A DNA stretch of 64,000 nt from the NCBI RefSeq assembly GCF_014843355.1, contig NZ_CP062137.1, positions 868,001 through 932,000 on the forward strand. The letters run 5' to 3'. The position numbers and the translations under genes were made by a program. Below the pieces are notes generated by a model. That model was not told where the DNA came from, made no database searches, and saw only the letters and a program-made list of their open reading frames with translations. Source of the DNA: Actinobacillus sp. GY-402 (GTDB taxonomy: Bacteria > Pseudomonadota > Gammaproteobacteria > Enterobacterales > Pasteurellaceae). Shown in pieces: positions 36,119 to 48,787 of the stretch. Positions within the stretch are counted from its first letter, which is position 1. Every line of letters begins with the position of its first letter.

Positions 36119-37123
36119 TTAGCAAGATTTTCCCATAATTAATGGGCAAGTTATCTTGTGGCATTCGGTATCTTCGCGTTCTTCAATTAAATGTAATGCC
36201 GCTTGCTCGCCCATAGCATAATGCGGTAATTCTACTGTGGTTAATGGCGGTATGAATAGACGTGCAATGCCGACCATATTGTCATATCCCGTTACGGCAA
36301 TATCTTCAGGAATACGATATCCGTGACTGAGCAATAGCTGATACGCAACAAACGCAATTCTGTCATTACCACAGACAATCACATCATAATCTAATTTTTT
36401 GTGACGTTGTAGCAAATCTATTAGCGGTTTTGCCCCCTCAAAATAATCTTCGCCATCAGCCTGCATAAAATAGTGGCTGATTTTGACCGCACTTTTATCT
36501 GTTTCTTCCGCAAAAAATGCTTGTTCAAAGCCTTTTTTACGGGCTTTGGTCGCAATATAATTATGAGGAATATGCAGGAATAGCGGTTTTTTATAACCTT
36601 TTTCCACTAATAATTTACCGATTTTGTACTGTCCTTGGTAATCATCAGGAATATAGCTTGCTACGGGTAAATCCTCCGTCACGCAATTTGCTAAAGCTAT
36701 GGGGAATTGACGCAGTTTTTCTGGAACTTGTACGATTTTTAAGCCGTTACGCGCAATAATGATGCCGTTTGGCCGATGGGAAATAAGTTGTTCCACTGCT
36801 TGTTCCATTTCGGCTTCATCATTTTCAAACGTGTTAATGACATATGAATGCCAGCCAAATTTACGGACTGTTTTTTCTATGGCTAATAAAATTTCTACAG
36901 AAAACGGTGTGGTCGCAGTACCGAGAGATAACACCCCGATTGTTTTCCCCGTTACTCCCCTAATATTCTGTGCAGCGAAATTGGGGACATAACCAAGTTG
37001 ATCAATGGCGCGTTTAACGGATTGATAAGTCTTATCTGATAATTTATCGGGATTATTCAGTGCACGCGATACTGTCATCAGCGATACGCCCGCTAATTGG
37101 GCCACATCTTTGAGTGATGCCAT
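36119..37123 (-). CDS. LacI-family transcriptional repressor of the lac unit
   Basis: 334-aa repressor with the LacI helix-turn-helix (SLKDVAQLAGVSLMTVSRALNNPDKL) and hinge helix segment YVPNFAAQNIRG, then a periplasmic-binding-type ligand domain (IIARNGLKIVQ, VTGYDNMVGIARLFIPPLTTVELP). It diverges from lacY and lacZ, with three operator palindromes between them, and therefore probably responds to lactose or another galactoside. The start at 37123 has AGGAGA 8 bases upstream; an in-frame start further out includes an uptake signal and is not favoured. Confidence 0.88.
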   Translation of the reverse strand: MASLKDVAQLAGVSLMTVSRALNNPDKLSDKTYQSVKRAIDQLGYVPNFAAQNIRGVTGKTIGVLSLGTATTPFSVEILLAIEKTVRKFGWHSYVINTFENDEAEMEQAVEQLISHRPNGIIIARNGLKIVQVPEKLRQFPIALANCVTEDLPVASYIPDDYQGQYKIGKLLVEKGYKKPLFLHIPHNYIATKARKKGFEQAFFAEETDKSAVKISHYFMQADGEDYFEGAKPLIDLLQRHKKLDYDVIVCGNDRIAFVAYQLLLSHGYRIPEDIAVTGYDNMVGIARLFIPPLTTVELPHYAMGEQAALHLIEEREDTECHKITCPLIMGKSC

Positions 37124-37182
37124 AAAAACTCTCCTATTTCTGACCGCACTTTTACCCATAATACCTTTTTTCTAAATTTATT

Positions 37183-37303
37183 GTTAACGTTAACCAAAAA
37201 ATGTGAACCACTTCACATTTTTATAAATGTTAACGTTAAAATTTGTGATAAATATCACAAAATATGAATTATTTGTTTGTTTAAATTAAATGATAACGTT
37301 AAC
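37183..37303. promoter_or_regulatory. lac control region: three operators and two CRP sites
   Basis: LacI-type palindromes GTTAACGTTAAC (37183-37194), GTTAACGTTAAA (37229-37240) and GATAACGTTAAC (37292-37303). CRP boxes TGTGA-ACCACT-TCACA (37202-37217) and TGTGA-TAAATA-TCACA (37244-37259) both match the TGTGA-N6-TCACA consensus. Operators and activator sites alternate, so looping repression plus catabolite activation of both divergent promoters is likely. Confidence 0.85.
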
Positions 37304-37344
37304 ATTAGTTGCAATTTTAGAGAACTCAATAAATGGAGTTAAAA

Positions 37345-41662
<4,318 letters not shown>

Positions 41663-41721
41663 TCATGGGTTGAACCCATAAAAGTGCGGGCGATTTTCGT
41701 TGAGTTTTTTGCATAAAAAAA

Positions 41722-41760
41722 CCGTCGTTTCCGGTTACGCCGAAGCAACGGAAACGACGG
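41722..41760. terminator. Terminator between lacZ and the convergent secreted-protein gene
   Basis: CCGTCGTTTCCG pairs with CGGAAACGACGG around a 15-nt loop, with A/T runs on both sides. Confidence 0.85.
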
Positions 41761-41778
41761 CTTTATATTTTTCGACGA

Positions 41779-42675
41779 TTACTTTTTCTGCACGCCCACG
41801 ACTTTAATATCGTTGTTGTGCGCCCGGATAAACGCCTGGGTTTCTTTCATGATCGCCTGCACTCGCGGGTCTTCCCAACGGACGATTTTGTCGTTTTCAT
41901 CCCGTTTATCCGACCAAATCATCACGCCGTCCGTGTATTTGTAACTAATTTCCAGCATTTGGCGCCAAACTTTCGGGTCGATAAACTGCTTGAAATATCC
42001 GCTGTTTTTGGCGGAATAATATTGCGGCCAGATATAGCCGATAATTTTTTTCTTCGGATTGCGGCTTTTAATTTCCTGCACCGTGAGACTGACATCTTTT
42101 TCCCAGGTTGTCACGTCGGGATTGACAATATACAGCACCGGATTGGCATAATCCGAAATCGCGCCGGATTGATTGCGGCGTTTATTGAATTCTTTCCATT
42201 TATCGTGCGAAACCTGATACGGCGCCTCGCCGCGGTAATGGCGAATAACGCTCAGACTTTCCGTCGGCAAGCCGTAATTACTGATGATTGCATTCGGATT
42301 TTCGTGTTTAAAAATATTAAACATCAGTTCAAAATCATGACGCAATTCATCCGGCGACAATAACTGCCCGCCTTTATTGCCAAACCAGGACTCGATATCC
42401 GTAGAAATCACGGTGTACCCTTCCGCTCGCGAACGACGCGCCAATTCCATGATTTTTTCCAGATTTAGCACGCCGTGTTTGCGTTTTCCCGTCGGATCCG
42501 GCTTCACCAATTCGGATTCGTAAATCAACATCGCTCTTGAAATTTTCTGCGAAGTCAGATCTTTCGGTTTGCCTACATAATCCATCATATCGTAAATGGC
42601 GAAATCTTTCGCCGATACGCTCATTACCGCCGCCATCGCGCCTAATGCGACGGTCCATTTAGCTAATTTTTGCAT
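41779..42675 (-). CDS. Secreted protein of unknown function, possible TIM-barrel hydrolase
   Basis: 298 aa from ATG 42675 (GGAAAG 8 bases upstream). A signal peptide (MQKLAKWTVALGAMAAVMSVSA, cleavage before KDF) directs it to the periplasm or surface. The body alternates strands and helices (YTVISTDIESWFGNKGG, AIISNYGLP, PVLYIVNPDVTTW, KKIIGYIWPQYYS, TDGVMIWSDKRDEN) as in TIM barrels, and DIES resembles the D-x-E acid pairs of some glycoside hydrolases. I do not recognise the family. An upstream in-frame start exists but would bury the signal peptide. Confidence 0.75.
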   Translation of the reverse strand: MQKLAKWTVALGAMAAVMSVSAKDFAIYDMMDYVGKPKDLTSQKISRAMLIYESELVKPDPTGKRKHGVLNLEKIMELARRSRAEGYTVISTDIESWFGNKGGQLLSPDELRHDFELMFNIFKHENPNAIISNYGLPTESLSVIRHYRGEAPYQVSHDKWKEFNKRRNQSGAISDYANPVLYIVNPDVTTWEKDVSLTVQEIKSRNPKKKIIGYIWPQYYSAKNSGYFKQFIDPKVWRQMLEISYKYTDGVMIWSDKRDENDKIVRWEDPRVQAIMKETQAFIRAHNNDIKVVGVQKK

Positions 42676-42864
42676 GAATTTACTTTCCTTTTTTACTGTC
42701 GTTCTACTCATAGACCCACATTTACCGCATGAGTTCAGAATCAAAATTTCTAGAAATATGAATGAGGTACGAAAAAAGTTTGCGAATTAAAGCGTACAAA
42801 GGCAGGCGAACGCCAATGGAATAAAACAGCCGAACGTTGTGAAAATCGGTCAACGGGACAAATA

Positions 42865-42905
42865 AAAAGTGCGGTCAAAAAACGCGACATTTTTTGACCG
42901 CACTT
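42865..42905. terminator. Terminator from an inverted uptake-signal pair
   Basis: AAAGTGCGGTCAAAAAA and TTTTTTGACCGCACTTT form a 17-bp stem with a short loop, downstream of doxX. Confidence 0.85.
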
Positions 42906-42925
42906 TAGCGCTAAATTAAAGAAAA

Positions 42926-43312
42926 TTATTTGGCGATTTTCGCATCAAGGGATAATTTTCCCGCACCGGTTACGAAAATGAATAAGAATGCCATGGCGAA
43001 AAGCACCGCCGGTTCCCCTTGATTCGCAATCGGATTGAAGAAAGTCGCCGCGCTTGCGTGGAACATCAAATACGCTACGGTCATTTGACCGGCTAATAAA
43101 AATGCTGACGCGCGAGTGAATAAACCCAAAATGATCAGCGCGCCGCCTACGGTTTCAATCAAGCCGCCTACGCCCATGAGCGAAAGCAACGGCATATCGC
43201 CCGTGAGTTTCTGCAAGCCGTGTAACAGAATTAAATAACCGATTACCACGCGGCTAATCAATAAAACCAGAGGGCTTAAAGCTGATGAAAGTTTTTCGAA
43301 TAAGCTATTCAT
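42926..43312 (-). CDS. DoxX-family membrane protein
   Basis: 128-aa protein with four predicted membrane segments, starting with LVLLISRVVIGYLILLHGLQKL. The GLQKL and GGLIETVGGALIILGLFTR patterns are typical of DoxX. Relatives take part in redox-linked membrane complexes, but this one is unassigned. It sits in a same-strand group with pirin and a hydrolase. Confidence 0.82.
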   Translation of the reverse strand: MNSLFEKLSSALSPLVLLISRVVIGYLILLHGLQKLTGDMPLLSLMGVGGLIETVGGALIILGLFTRASAFLLAGQMTVAYLMFHASAATFFNPIANQGEPAVLFAMAFLFIFVTGAGKLSLDAKIAK

Positions 43313-43417
43313 AAGTTTCCTTGTTAAGTTATGTTAAGTTCGTCGCATATTTTATTTAAATTCAAATTTGCAACAAGATATATTTTTGCAAAATAAATTT
43401 GCAAAAATGGAAAGATA

Positions 43418-44107
43418 CTATTTTAAATCGAACAATAAAAATTCCACATCGCTCGATGTTTCGATTTTTGCCCGTTCTTCCGCCCGAATACCGACCGCAT
43501 CCGATGAGGAAAGCGCAATATCGTTCACCTTCAATTCGCCTTTAACGACTTGCAACCAGTAATTTCTTGCAGAATTAAGTGAAATATCAATCGTTTGATC
43601 GGCTTTATATTGATAACGCCAAAGCTTCATATCCTGATAAACCCGGAACGATTCGCCCTCGCCTGTCGGCGAAAGAATCAAGGTTGCGCCTTCTTCATCG
43701 GCAAAACGGCGTTGATCATAACGCGGTGCGTTATCTTTGACATTCGGAATAATCCAAATTTGATAAAGATGCAGCATTTCGTCATTCGATGGATTAAATT
43801 CCGAATGGGTTACGCCGCTGCCCGCCGACATAAACTGGAATTCGCCGGCGTTAAATTCTTTCACATTGCCCATACTGTCTTTATGCGCAATTCGACCTTC
43901 CAGCACATAAGTCAGAATTTCCATATTGTCGTGCGGATGGGTGCCGAATCCCATGGTCGGCGCCACAAAATCTTCGTTAATGACACGCAAATGTGAAAAA
44001 TGAATGTGCGCCGGGTCATAATAACCCGCGAATGAAAATGTGTGATTAGCTTTTAGCCAGCCGTGATCTGCATAGCCGCGTTCGTTCGCTTTTCTAACTT
44101 GTAACAT
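43418..44107 (-). CDS. Pirin-family bicupin (YhhW-like)
   Basis: 229-aa cupin protein; E. coli YhhW has quercetin 2,3-dioxygenase activity. The metal site is visible in GFGTHPHDNMEILTYVLEG (two His, one Glu region) and SAGSGVTHSEFN. The N-terminus RKANERGYADHGWLKANHTFSFAGYYDP is typical of pirins. Physiological substrate unknown. Confidence 0.88.
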   Translation of the reverse strand: MLQVRKANERGYADHGWLKANHTFSFAGYYDPAHIHFSHLRVINEDFVAPTMGFGTHPHDNMEILTYVLEGRIAHKDSMGNVKEFNAGEFQFMSAGSGVTHSEFNPSNDEMLHLYQIWIIPNVKDNAPRYDQRRFADEEGATLILSPTGEGESFRVYQDMKLWRYQYKADQTIDISLNSARNYWLQVVKGELKVNDIALSSSDAVGIRAEERAKIETSSDVEFLLFDLK

Positions 44108-44298
44108 AAATTTTCCTTATTTGTTCTTACGCCCTATTGCGTATGGATGCGCCTATTTTAATTGAAGATAAAATTGCAACAAGTCACAATAATTAAAGAT
44201 TATGTTGCATAGATGAAAAGATAAATAGAAAAATCAGCCCGGATAAAACCGGGCATAATGTCATTGATTGAACTTAAAACCTTTTCCGGTTTTCACAT

Positions 44299-45054
44299 TT
44301 AAGGAGCAAAGAATTCCACCGCTTTACCTATCGCCAAATCCATATGTTTCGGATTCGAAAACGGGTGATCGGCGCCGTCCACCTCGATTAGCTCAATCAT
44401 ATTATTTTCCGCAAAAGCCTGCGATGCGGCGATGTCCACTATTTCATCGGCAGTACCGTGGATGATCAGAATATTCTCCGATTCGTCCAAATATTCATAT
44501 TGCTGAATGTCGCCTTGTTCCAGCTCGTCCAGAAAATCCTTGCCGATTTTTATTTTGCGCTCGAAACCGAGCATAACTTCCTTGCCCTTCGCCGCTTTGT
44601 CGCGCTCATCCTCAGTCATATTGCCTTGAAACGCTTTAAACATTTGTATCGCAGGTGCGCGCAGCGCAATTTTGGTAAACGGATTTTCCCGTTCGGCGAT
44701 ATATTTTAACGTGAGATAACCGCCAAAACTGGCGGCATAAGCATACAGACGTTTGGCATGAAGTTTTTCCTTGGCGTAATTCACCACCAATGATATATAA
44801 GTCAAGCACTCCGCGACCGTCAATTTCTTGCGGGCGTCACTGCCGTGCGCCGGAAAATCGAAAGCGATCACCGCGTAGTTTTTGTATTTTGTCGTTAAAC
44901 GTTCGCCGAATTTGTCGGTAGATTTCAGATCTTTGCTCGAACCGAAACCGTGCAAAATCAGCACGATATTTTCCGCCGCATGGGGATTTTTGTCGTAAAA
45001 TAATTTGCAGCGAATACTGTGTCCTTGTTCATTAATGTCGAAATTCTTTTCCAT
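44299..45054 (-). CDS. Alpha/beta hydrolase
   Basis: 251-aa cytoplasmic hydrolase. It shows the oxyanion segment LILHGFGSSKDLK, the nucleophile elbow YAASFGGY (A-x-S-x-G variant), the acid in IIHGTADEIVD, and the catalytic histidine in DGADHPF. Esterase or peptidase activity is likely; no specific substrate. The start overlaps the stop of a small upstream ORF (TAATG). Confidence 0.82.
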   Translation of the reverse strand: MEKNFDINEQGHSIRCKLFYDKNPHAAENIVLILHGFGSSKDLKSTDKFGERLTTKYKNYAVIAFDFPAHGSDARKKLTVAECLTYISLVVNYAKEKLHAKRLYAYAASFGGYLTLKYIAERENPFTKIALRAPAIQMFKAFQGNMTEDERDKAAKGKEVMLGFERKIKIGKDFLDELEQGDIQQYEYLDESENILIIHGTADEIVDIAASQAFAENNMIELIEVDGADHPFSNPKHMDLAIGKAVEFFAP

Positions 45055-45266
45055 TATTTCCTCTCCAAACTATCGTCGGTAGTATAAAACTTGCCGTTCG
45101 CTAAATAATGTAAAGTGCTCTTGCCGATATTTGCCGATAAACAAATCGTCATTTGCTGATGATGTTCCGCGGTTAGGATAAGGCGAGTTTTGCCGAAAGG
45201 CAAGCGGCCGGGTTTCGTTAAGAGTCGAAAAAAACTTCGCAAAATTTGCCCGCACTTTTTAACCAT
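45054..45266 (-). CDS. Doubtful small ORF upstream of the hydrolase
   Basis: 70-aa frame that begins inside an uptake signal (MVKKCGQI encoded by AAAAAGTGCGGGCAAATT) and ends with stop/start overlap to the hydrolase gene. The overlap suggests translational coupling, yet the sequence resembles no family I know and a second frame is also open here. Real coding is uncertain. Confidence 0.25.
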   Translation of the reverse strand: MVKKCGQILRSFFRLLTKPGRLPFGKTRLILTAEHHQQMTICLSANIGKSTLHYLANGKFYTTDDSLERK

Positions 45267-45538
45267 TTTATGCTTATGTCGATCATTTAACCGATATAAA
45301 ACCGCATAATTGGTGATTAATTCATCTAAATGACTAGTGTTATCTATAAATTTTATGATCTACATCACAAATTCAATTTGTCTTATTGGACGTGATTTAA
45401 CAAATCCCCTATGATACGACCGTTCGATTTTCAGATACTCCATAAAGGTTATCTGAGCGTTGAATATTTGACAGTATTGTCATCTCCGTTATGACTTTTA
45501 TAAGTCGTCTAACCAAAGTATTGAGGAGTATCCATCAT
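45267..45538. promoter_or_regulatory. Upstream region of the citrate transporter with a CRP-like box
   Basis: TATGA-TCTACA-TCACA at 45354-45369 matches nine of ten bases of the CRP half-sites. The ribosome site GAGGAG lies before the ATG at 45539. A longer in-frame start at 45491 would add a hydrophilic tail and is less likely. Confidence 0.5.
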
Positions 45539-46867
45539 ATGTTTTTAGGTATTGTTGGTATCTTAATGATTGTGGTCATTGTTTGGGCATTGATTCAATC
45601 AAAAACCCATCCGGTGCCGATTTTTGTTATCGTGCCGATTATTGCCGCGCTGATTTGCGGTTTTACCCCAGTAGAAATTTTCGGCTTTATTAAAGACGGC
45701 GTGTCGAAAACCTGGTCCACTGCGGTATTGTTCATTTTCTCCATCGTCTATTTCTCTTTGATGGGCGACGTCGGATTATTTGATCCGATGGTAAACTGGC
45801 TGGCGAAAAAAGCCGGTAACAATATTATGCTGGTTACCATTGCAACGGCCTTAATTGCGGTTGTCGCCCATTTAGACGGTGCGCTGGCTTCCACTTTATT
45901 AATTACCATCCCGGCTATGCTACCGGTTTATAAGAAACTGCATATACGCCCGGTGGTGCTGTTATGTATTATCGGTGCCGCTATGAGTATCATGAACCTG
46001 GTGCCGTGGGGCGGTCCGGTCGCACGTGTGGGTGTGGTATTGAATACCGATGTAAACGAATTATGGAAACAATTAATCCCATTGCAAATTGTCGGTTTAG
46101 TGATCCTTGTGGTCTTTGCCGGTTATATGGGACTTATCGAAAAACGTCGCGGCGCGGGGCTTAATCCGACAGGCAAAGCGGCGGAACTTGACGAAACCCT
46201 GGTGCCGACCGATAGCGGAACCAGCAAAGCCGACTTAGAAGCGATGAAACGTCCGAAATTACTTTGGTTTAATGCGCTATTAACCGCCGTAGTCATCGGT
46301 TTGCTCTGCTTCACTAAAATCCCGTTGTACGGCGCGTTCATGTTCGGTTTAGCCGTTGCGTTGATCGTAAACTTCCCGGGCTCCAAAGCACAGGCGAAAG
46401 CGATTAAAGTGCATGCGGATACCGCATTAACCATGCCGATGATTTTATTGGCTTCCGGTATTTTCCTTGGTGTCTTGAGCGGTACCAAAATGATGGAAAA
46501 TATGGCGATGATTTTAATCAGCATCGTACCGAACGCCATCGGCGGTCATCTGCAAGATGTCTTCGGTGTGTTGGGTGTGCCAATCGGCATGTTATTGGGT
46601 ACGGATTCCTATTTCTTCGGTTTAATGCCGTTAGCTATCGGTGTCGGTGAACAATTCGGCGTCAGCGGTCAGGATATGGCAATGGCGATGTTAATTTCTA
46701 AAAACTACGGCGTTCTTGTTACACCGCATGCCGCTACGACATTCTTAGCTTGCGGTTTGGCCGGCGTTGAAATTAAAGATATGCTGAAATTCTGTGCTCC
46801 GCGCCTTTGGGTATTGTCTCTTATTTCTTTAGCTTGCGGCGCAGCATTAGGATTGTTTGCGCTATAA
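45539..46867 (+). CDS. CitMHS-family citrate:cation transporter
   Basis: 442-aa inner-membrane carrier with about 12 membrane segments. VAHLDGALASTLLITIPAMLPVYKKL and NLVPWGGPVARVGVVL are typical CitMHS (TC 2.A.11) blocks, repeated in the second half as LLGTDSYFFGLMPLAIGVGEQFG. Family members import metal-citrate complexes with protons. A CRP-like box upstream fits catabolite control. No citrate lyase genes lie in this window. Confidence 0.85.
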   Translation: MFLGIVGILMIVVIVWALIQSKTHPVPIFVIVPIIAALICGFTPVEIFGFIKDGVSKTWSTAVLFIFSIVYFSLMGDVGLFDPMVNWLAKKAGNNIMLVTIATALIAVVAHLDGALASTLLITIPAMLPVYKKLHIRPVVLLCIIGAAMSIMNLVPWGGPVARVGVVLNTDVNELWKQLIPLQIVGLVILVVFAGYMGLIEKRRGAGLNPTGKAAELDETLVPTDSGTSKADLEAMKRPKLLWFNALLTAVVIGLLCFTKIPLYGAFMFGLAVALIVNFPGSKAQAKAIKVHADTALTMPMILLASGIFLGVLSGTKMMENMAMILISIVPNAIGGHLQDVFGVLGVPIGMLLGTDSYFFGLMPLAIGVGEQFGVSGQDMAMAMLISKNYGVLVTPHAATTFLACGLAGVEIKDMLKFCAPRLWVLSLISLACGAALGLFAL

Positions 46868-46894
46868 CCGTAACGACAATATTTCGTATCATGG

Positions 46895-46925
46895 AAAGTC
46901 CCACAATTTTATGGGACTTTTCTTT
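46895..46925 (+). terminator. Terminator of the citrate transporter gene
   Basis: AAAGTCCCA / TGGGACTTTT stem, 8-nt loop, T-rich tail. Confidence 0.88.
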
Positions 46926-46970
46926 TTTCTGTGATAGCCTCTCAAAAACAATTAAAAAAACGCCCGCACT

Positions 46971-47012
46971 TCTCCCCGCAGACACAGCAAATCTCCCCGC
47001 AGACACAGCAAA
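46971..47012 (+). repeat. Two tandem 21-bp repeats between uptake signals
   Basis: TCTCCCCGCAGACACAGCAA plus A occurs twice in direct succession, flanked by CGCCCGCACTT and AAAAGTGCGGT. Confidence 0.85.
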
Positions 47013-47128
47013 AGTGCGGTCAATTTCCGCATTATTTTTTAATTTACCCAAGGCGAAAAGTAAAACGGTCGAAATTGACGAAGGTTTGCGTTATCCTGTA
47101 AACAGGATACAAACAGCAAGGATATGTC

Positions 47129-47842
47129 ATGAAATTTAAAATTGCCGCAGAAATATTTGAAAAACTTCCGCACTTTTGTGCCGGTATCGTAGTGGTGAAA
47201 GGATTTGACAACAGTAAGCACTACCCTGAAATCGACATCTTACTGGAACAAGCCGTTGCCGCAGGCGAAAAGCGTTTTGCCGATGTAAAAGTAAAAGAAA
47301 GCCCATTGATAACGCCCTATCGTGAGGCTTTCCAAGCCCTTGACATCAATCCAAACAAATTCCAATGTTCTGCCGAAGCCTTGTTCACCCGTATTGCTAA
47401 GGGCAAAGGCTTGCCGCATATCAACCCGTTGGTGGATTTAAACAACGCCATTTCTCTAACCTACACCCTGCCGATGGGCACGCATGATTTAGGCATTTCG
47501 GAACAGGATATTGAAATGCGTCCGGCAAAAGACGACGACAGTTTTATTCCTTTCGGCGCAACGGAAAGTAAAAGCGTGCCGGCTGGCGAAGTGGTTTATG
47601 CGGTGGGAAATCAGGTTCGTACACGCCGTTGGACGTGGCGACAAAGTGAAATCGGTAAAATTGGTACCGATACGACTTATGTATTTTTCCCGATAGACGG
47701 GTTTATCGGCGTAAATGACGACACCGTACGACAAGCTGCCTCCACCTTGGCGGATATGTTGAAAAAATTCGGTTCCTGTGAAGTGAAAACGGGTTTTGTG
47801 GATAAATCTGCTCCGGAAATGGATTTAACATTGAACGGATAA
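47129..47842 (+). CDS. B3/B4 tRNA-binding-domain protein
   Basis: 237-aa protein with a free-standing B3/B4 domain, as in the phenylalanyl-tRNA synthetase beta chain. Visible blocks are SPLITPYREAFQALDINPNKFQCSAEALFTRI and LPHINPLVDLNNAISLTYTLPMGTHDL. Such proteins may edit or bind charged tRNA or amino acids; the role is unproven. AAGGATATGTC precedes the ATG. The N-terminal coding region contains a partial uptake sequence. Confidence 0.82.
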   Translation: MKFKIAAEIFEKLPHFCAGIVVVKGFDNSKHYPEIDILLEQAVAAGEKRFADVKVKESPLITPYREAFQALDINPNKFQCSAEALFTRIAKGKGLPHINPLVDLNNAISLTYTLPMGTHDLGISEQDIEMRPAKDDDSFIPFGATESKSVPAGEVVYAVGNQVRTRRWTWRQSEIGKIGTDTTYVFFPIDGFIGVNDDTVRQAASTLADMLKKFGSCEVKTGFVDKSAPEMDLTLNG

Positions 47843-47881
47843 AACCGAATAAACTGATTTTATAATCTGAGTGAAAAGCAT

Positions 47882-47911
47882 AAAGCGTTGGTCATTATAT
47901 CAACGCTTTTC
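47882..47911. terminator. Terminator after the B3/B4 gene
   Basis: AAAGCGTTG / CAACGCTTTT with a 10-nt loop, between convergent genes. Confidence 0.85.
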
Positions 47912-47938
47912 TATATTCAGCCGGCTATTATTGCAATA

Positions 47939-48304
47939 TTAGCGGCGGTTTTTAACCAGTAAATCCTGATAACCGCCCTGATTGGTCAGATTGGTATAAC
48001 CCAATGCTTTAAGCGTTTCCAATGCTAATTCCGAACGGCGTCCCGAGCGACAGTATAAATTAATCGCCGCATTTTTATCCGTTGTCACCTCCTGAATACG
48101 CGCCCCGATTTGATCGAACGGCAGATTCACCGCACCGTCGATATGCCCTTTGACAAATTCTTCGGGCGTGCGTACGTCAATCCAAATTTCTTGCACTTTC
48201 TCACTGTGTTCTATCGCCGACTGTTGCGTACTTTCCCCGGCTACCGACACGGCAGGTAAATGCCACGCTAATGCCGCCAATAAAACCAAAGTCAGTTTTT
48301 TCAT
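47939..48304 (-). CDS. Periplasmic rhodanese (PspE-like)
   Basis: 121-aa single-domain rhodanese with a signal peptide (KKLTLVLLAALAWHLPAVSVAG). The catalytic cysteine is in LYCRSGRRSELA, preceded by IDVRTPEEFVKGHIDGAVNLPF. It transfers sulfur from thiosulfate to cyanide or thiols in the periplasm. ATG 48304 is chosen because the signal peptide starts there; the longer frame upstream is hydrophilic. Confidence 0.88.
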   Translation of the reverse strand: MKKLTLVLLAALAWHLPAVSVAGESTQQSAIEHSEKVQEIWIDVRTPEEFVKGHIDGAVNLPFDQIGARIQEVTTDKNAAINLYCRSGRRSELALETLKALGYTNLTNQGGYQDLLVKNRR

Positions 48305-48787
48305 AGTTACTCCCCAAATAATTATTGGTGTGCTTATTCTACACATTAAATTTCTTTCGTCATGCAAAATTATCACAGAATTCTAAACGGACAGTTACAG
48401 AAGACCATCCGCTTCTTGGAATACGGTCAATTGTATATATCGATTGATACGGTTTGCAAAAGACTGCGCATTCTCTCTAATCAGGTATAAAAAGAAGATC
48501 TCAAAAAAATCAAGCTGCTTATATTATGAGAACTCCCAAGCCATGTGATTTCTGAAAAAATTTACAAAATTCCACCATTCTTTTGCAAAGAAGAATTTGT
48601 AAGCTTGGTAAAAATGTGATCTTCCTCTCAAATAAATAAAAAATTATATTTTTATATAAAATATTATTGATATATAATTTTTAATATATTATAAAGCCAA
48701 TATATAATTTTTTATATCTTAGTTCTTATGTCCAACCTTAGCGACTATTTGACCATTACAAAGACTTTTATAAACGAGGAATAGACT
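48305..48787. promoter_or_regulatory. Long AT-rich intergenic region
   Basis: No gene seen. 48620-48720 is extremely AT-rich with several TATATAATTTTT-type tracts, probably the promoter region of the downstream PLP enzyme gene. There are no uptake signals. Confidence 0.5.

Noticed and set aside
45070..45255. Second small minus-strand ORF upstream of the hydrolase
   Set aside because: It shares its DNA with another frame, has no ribosome site and no recognisable features.
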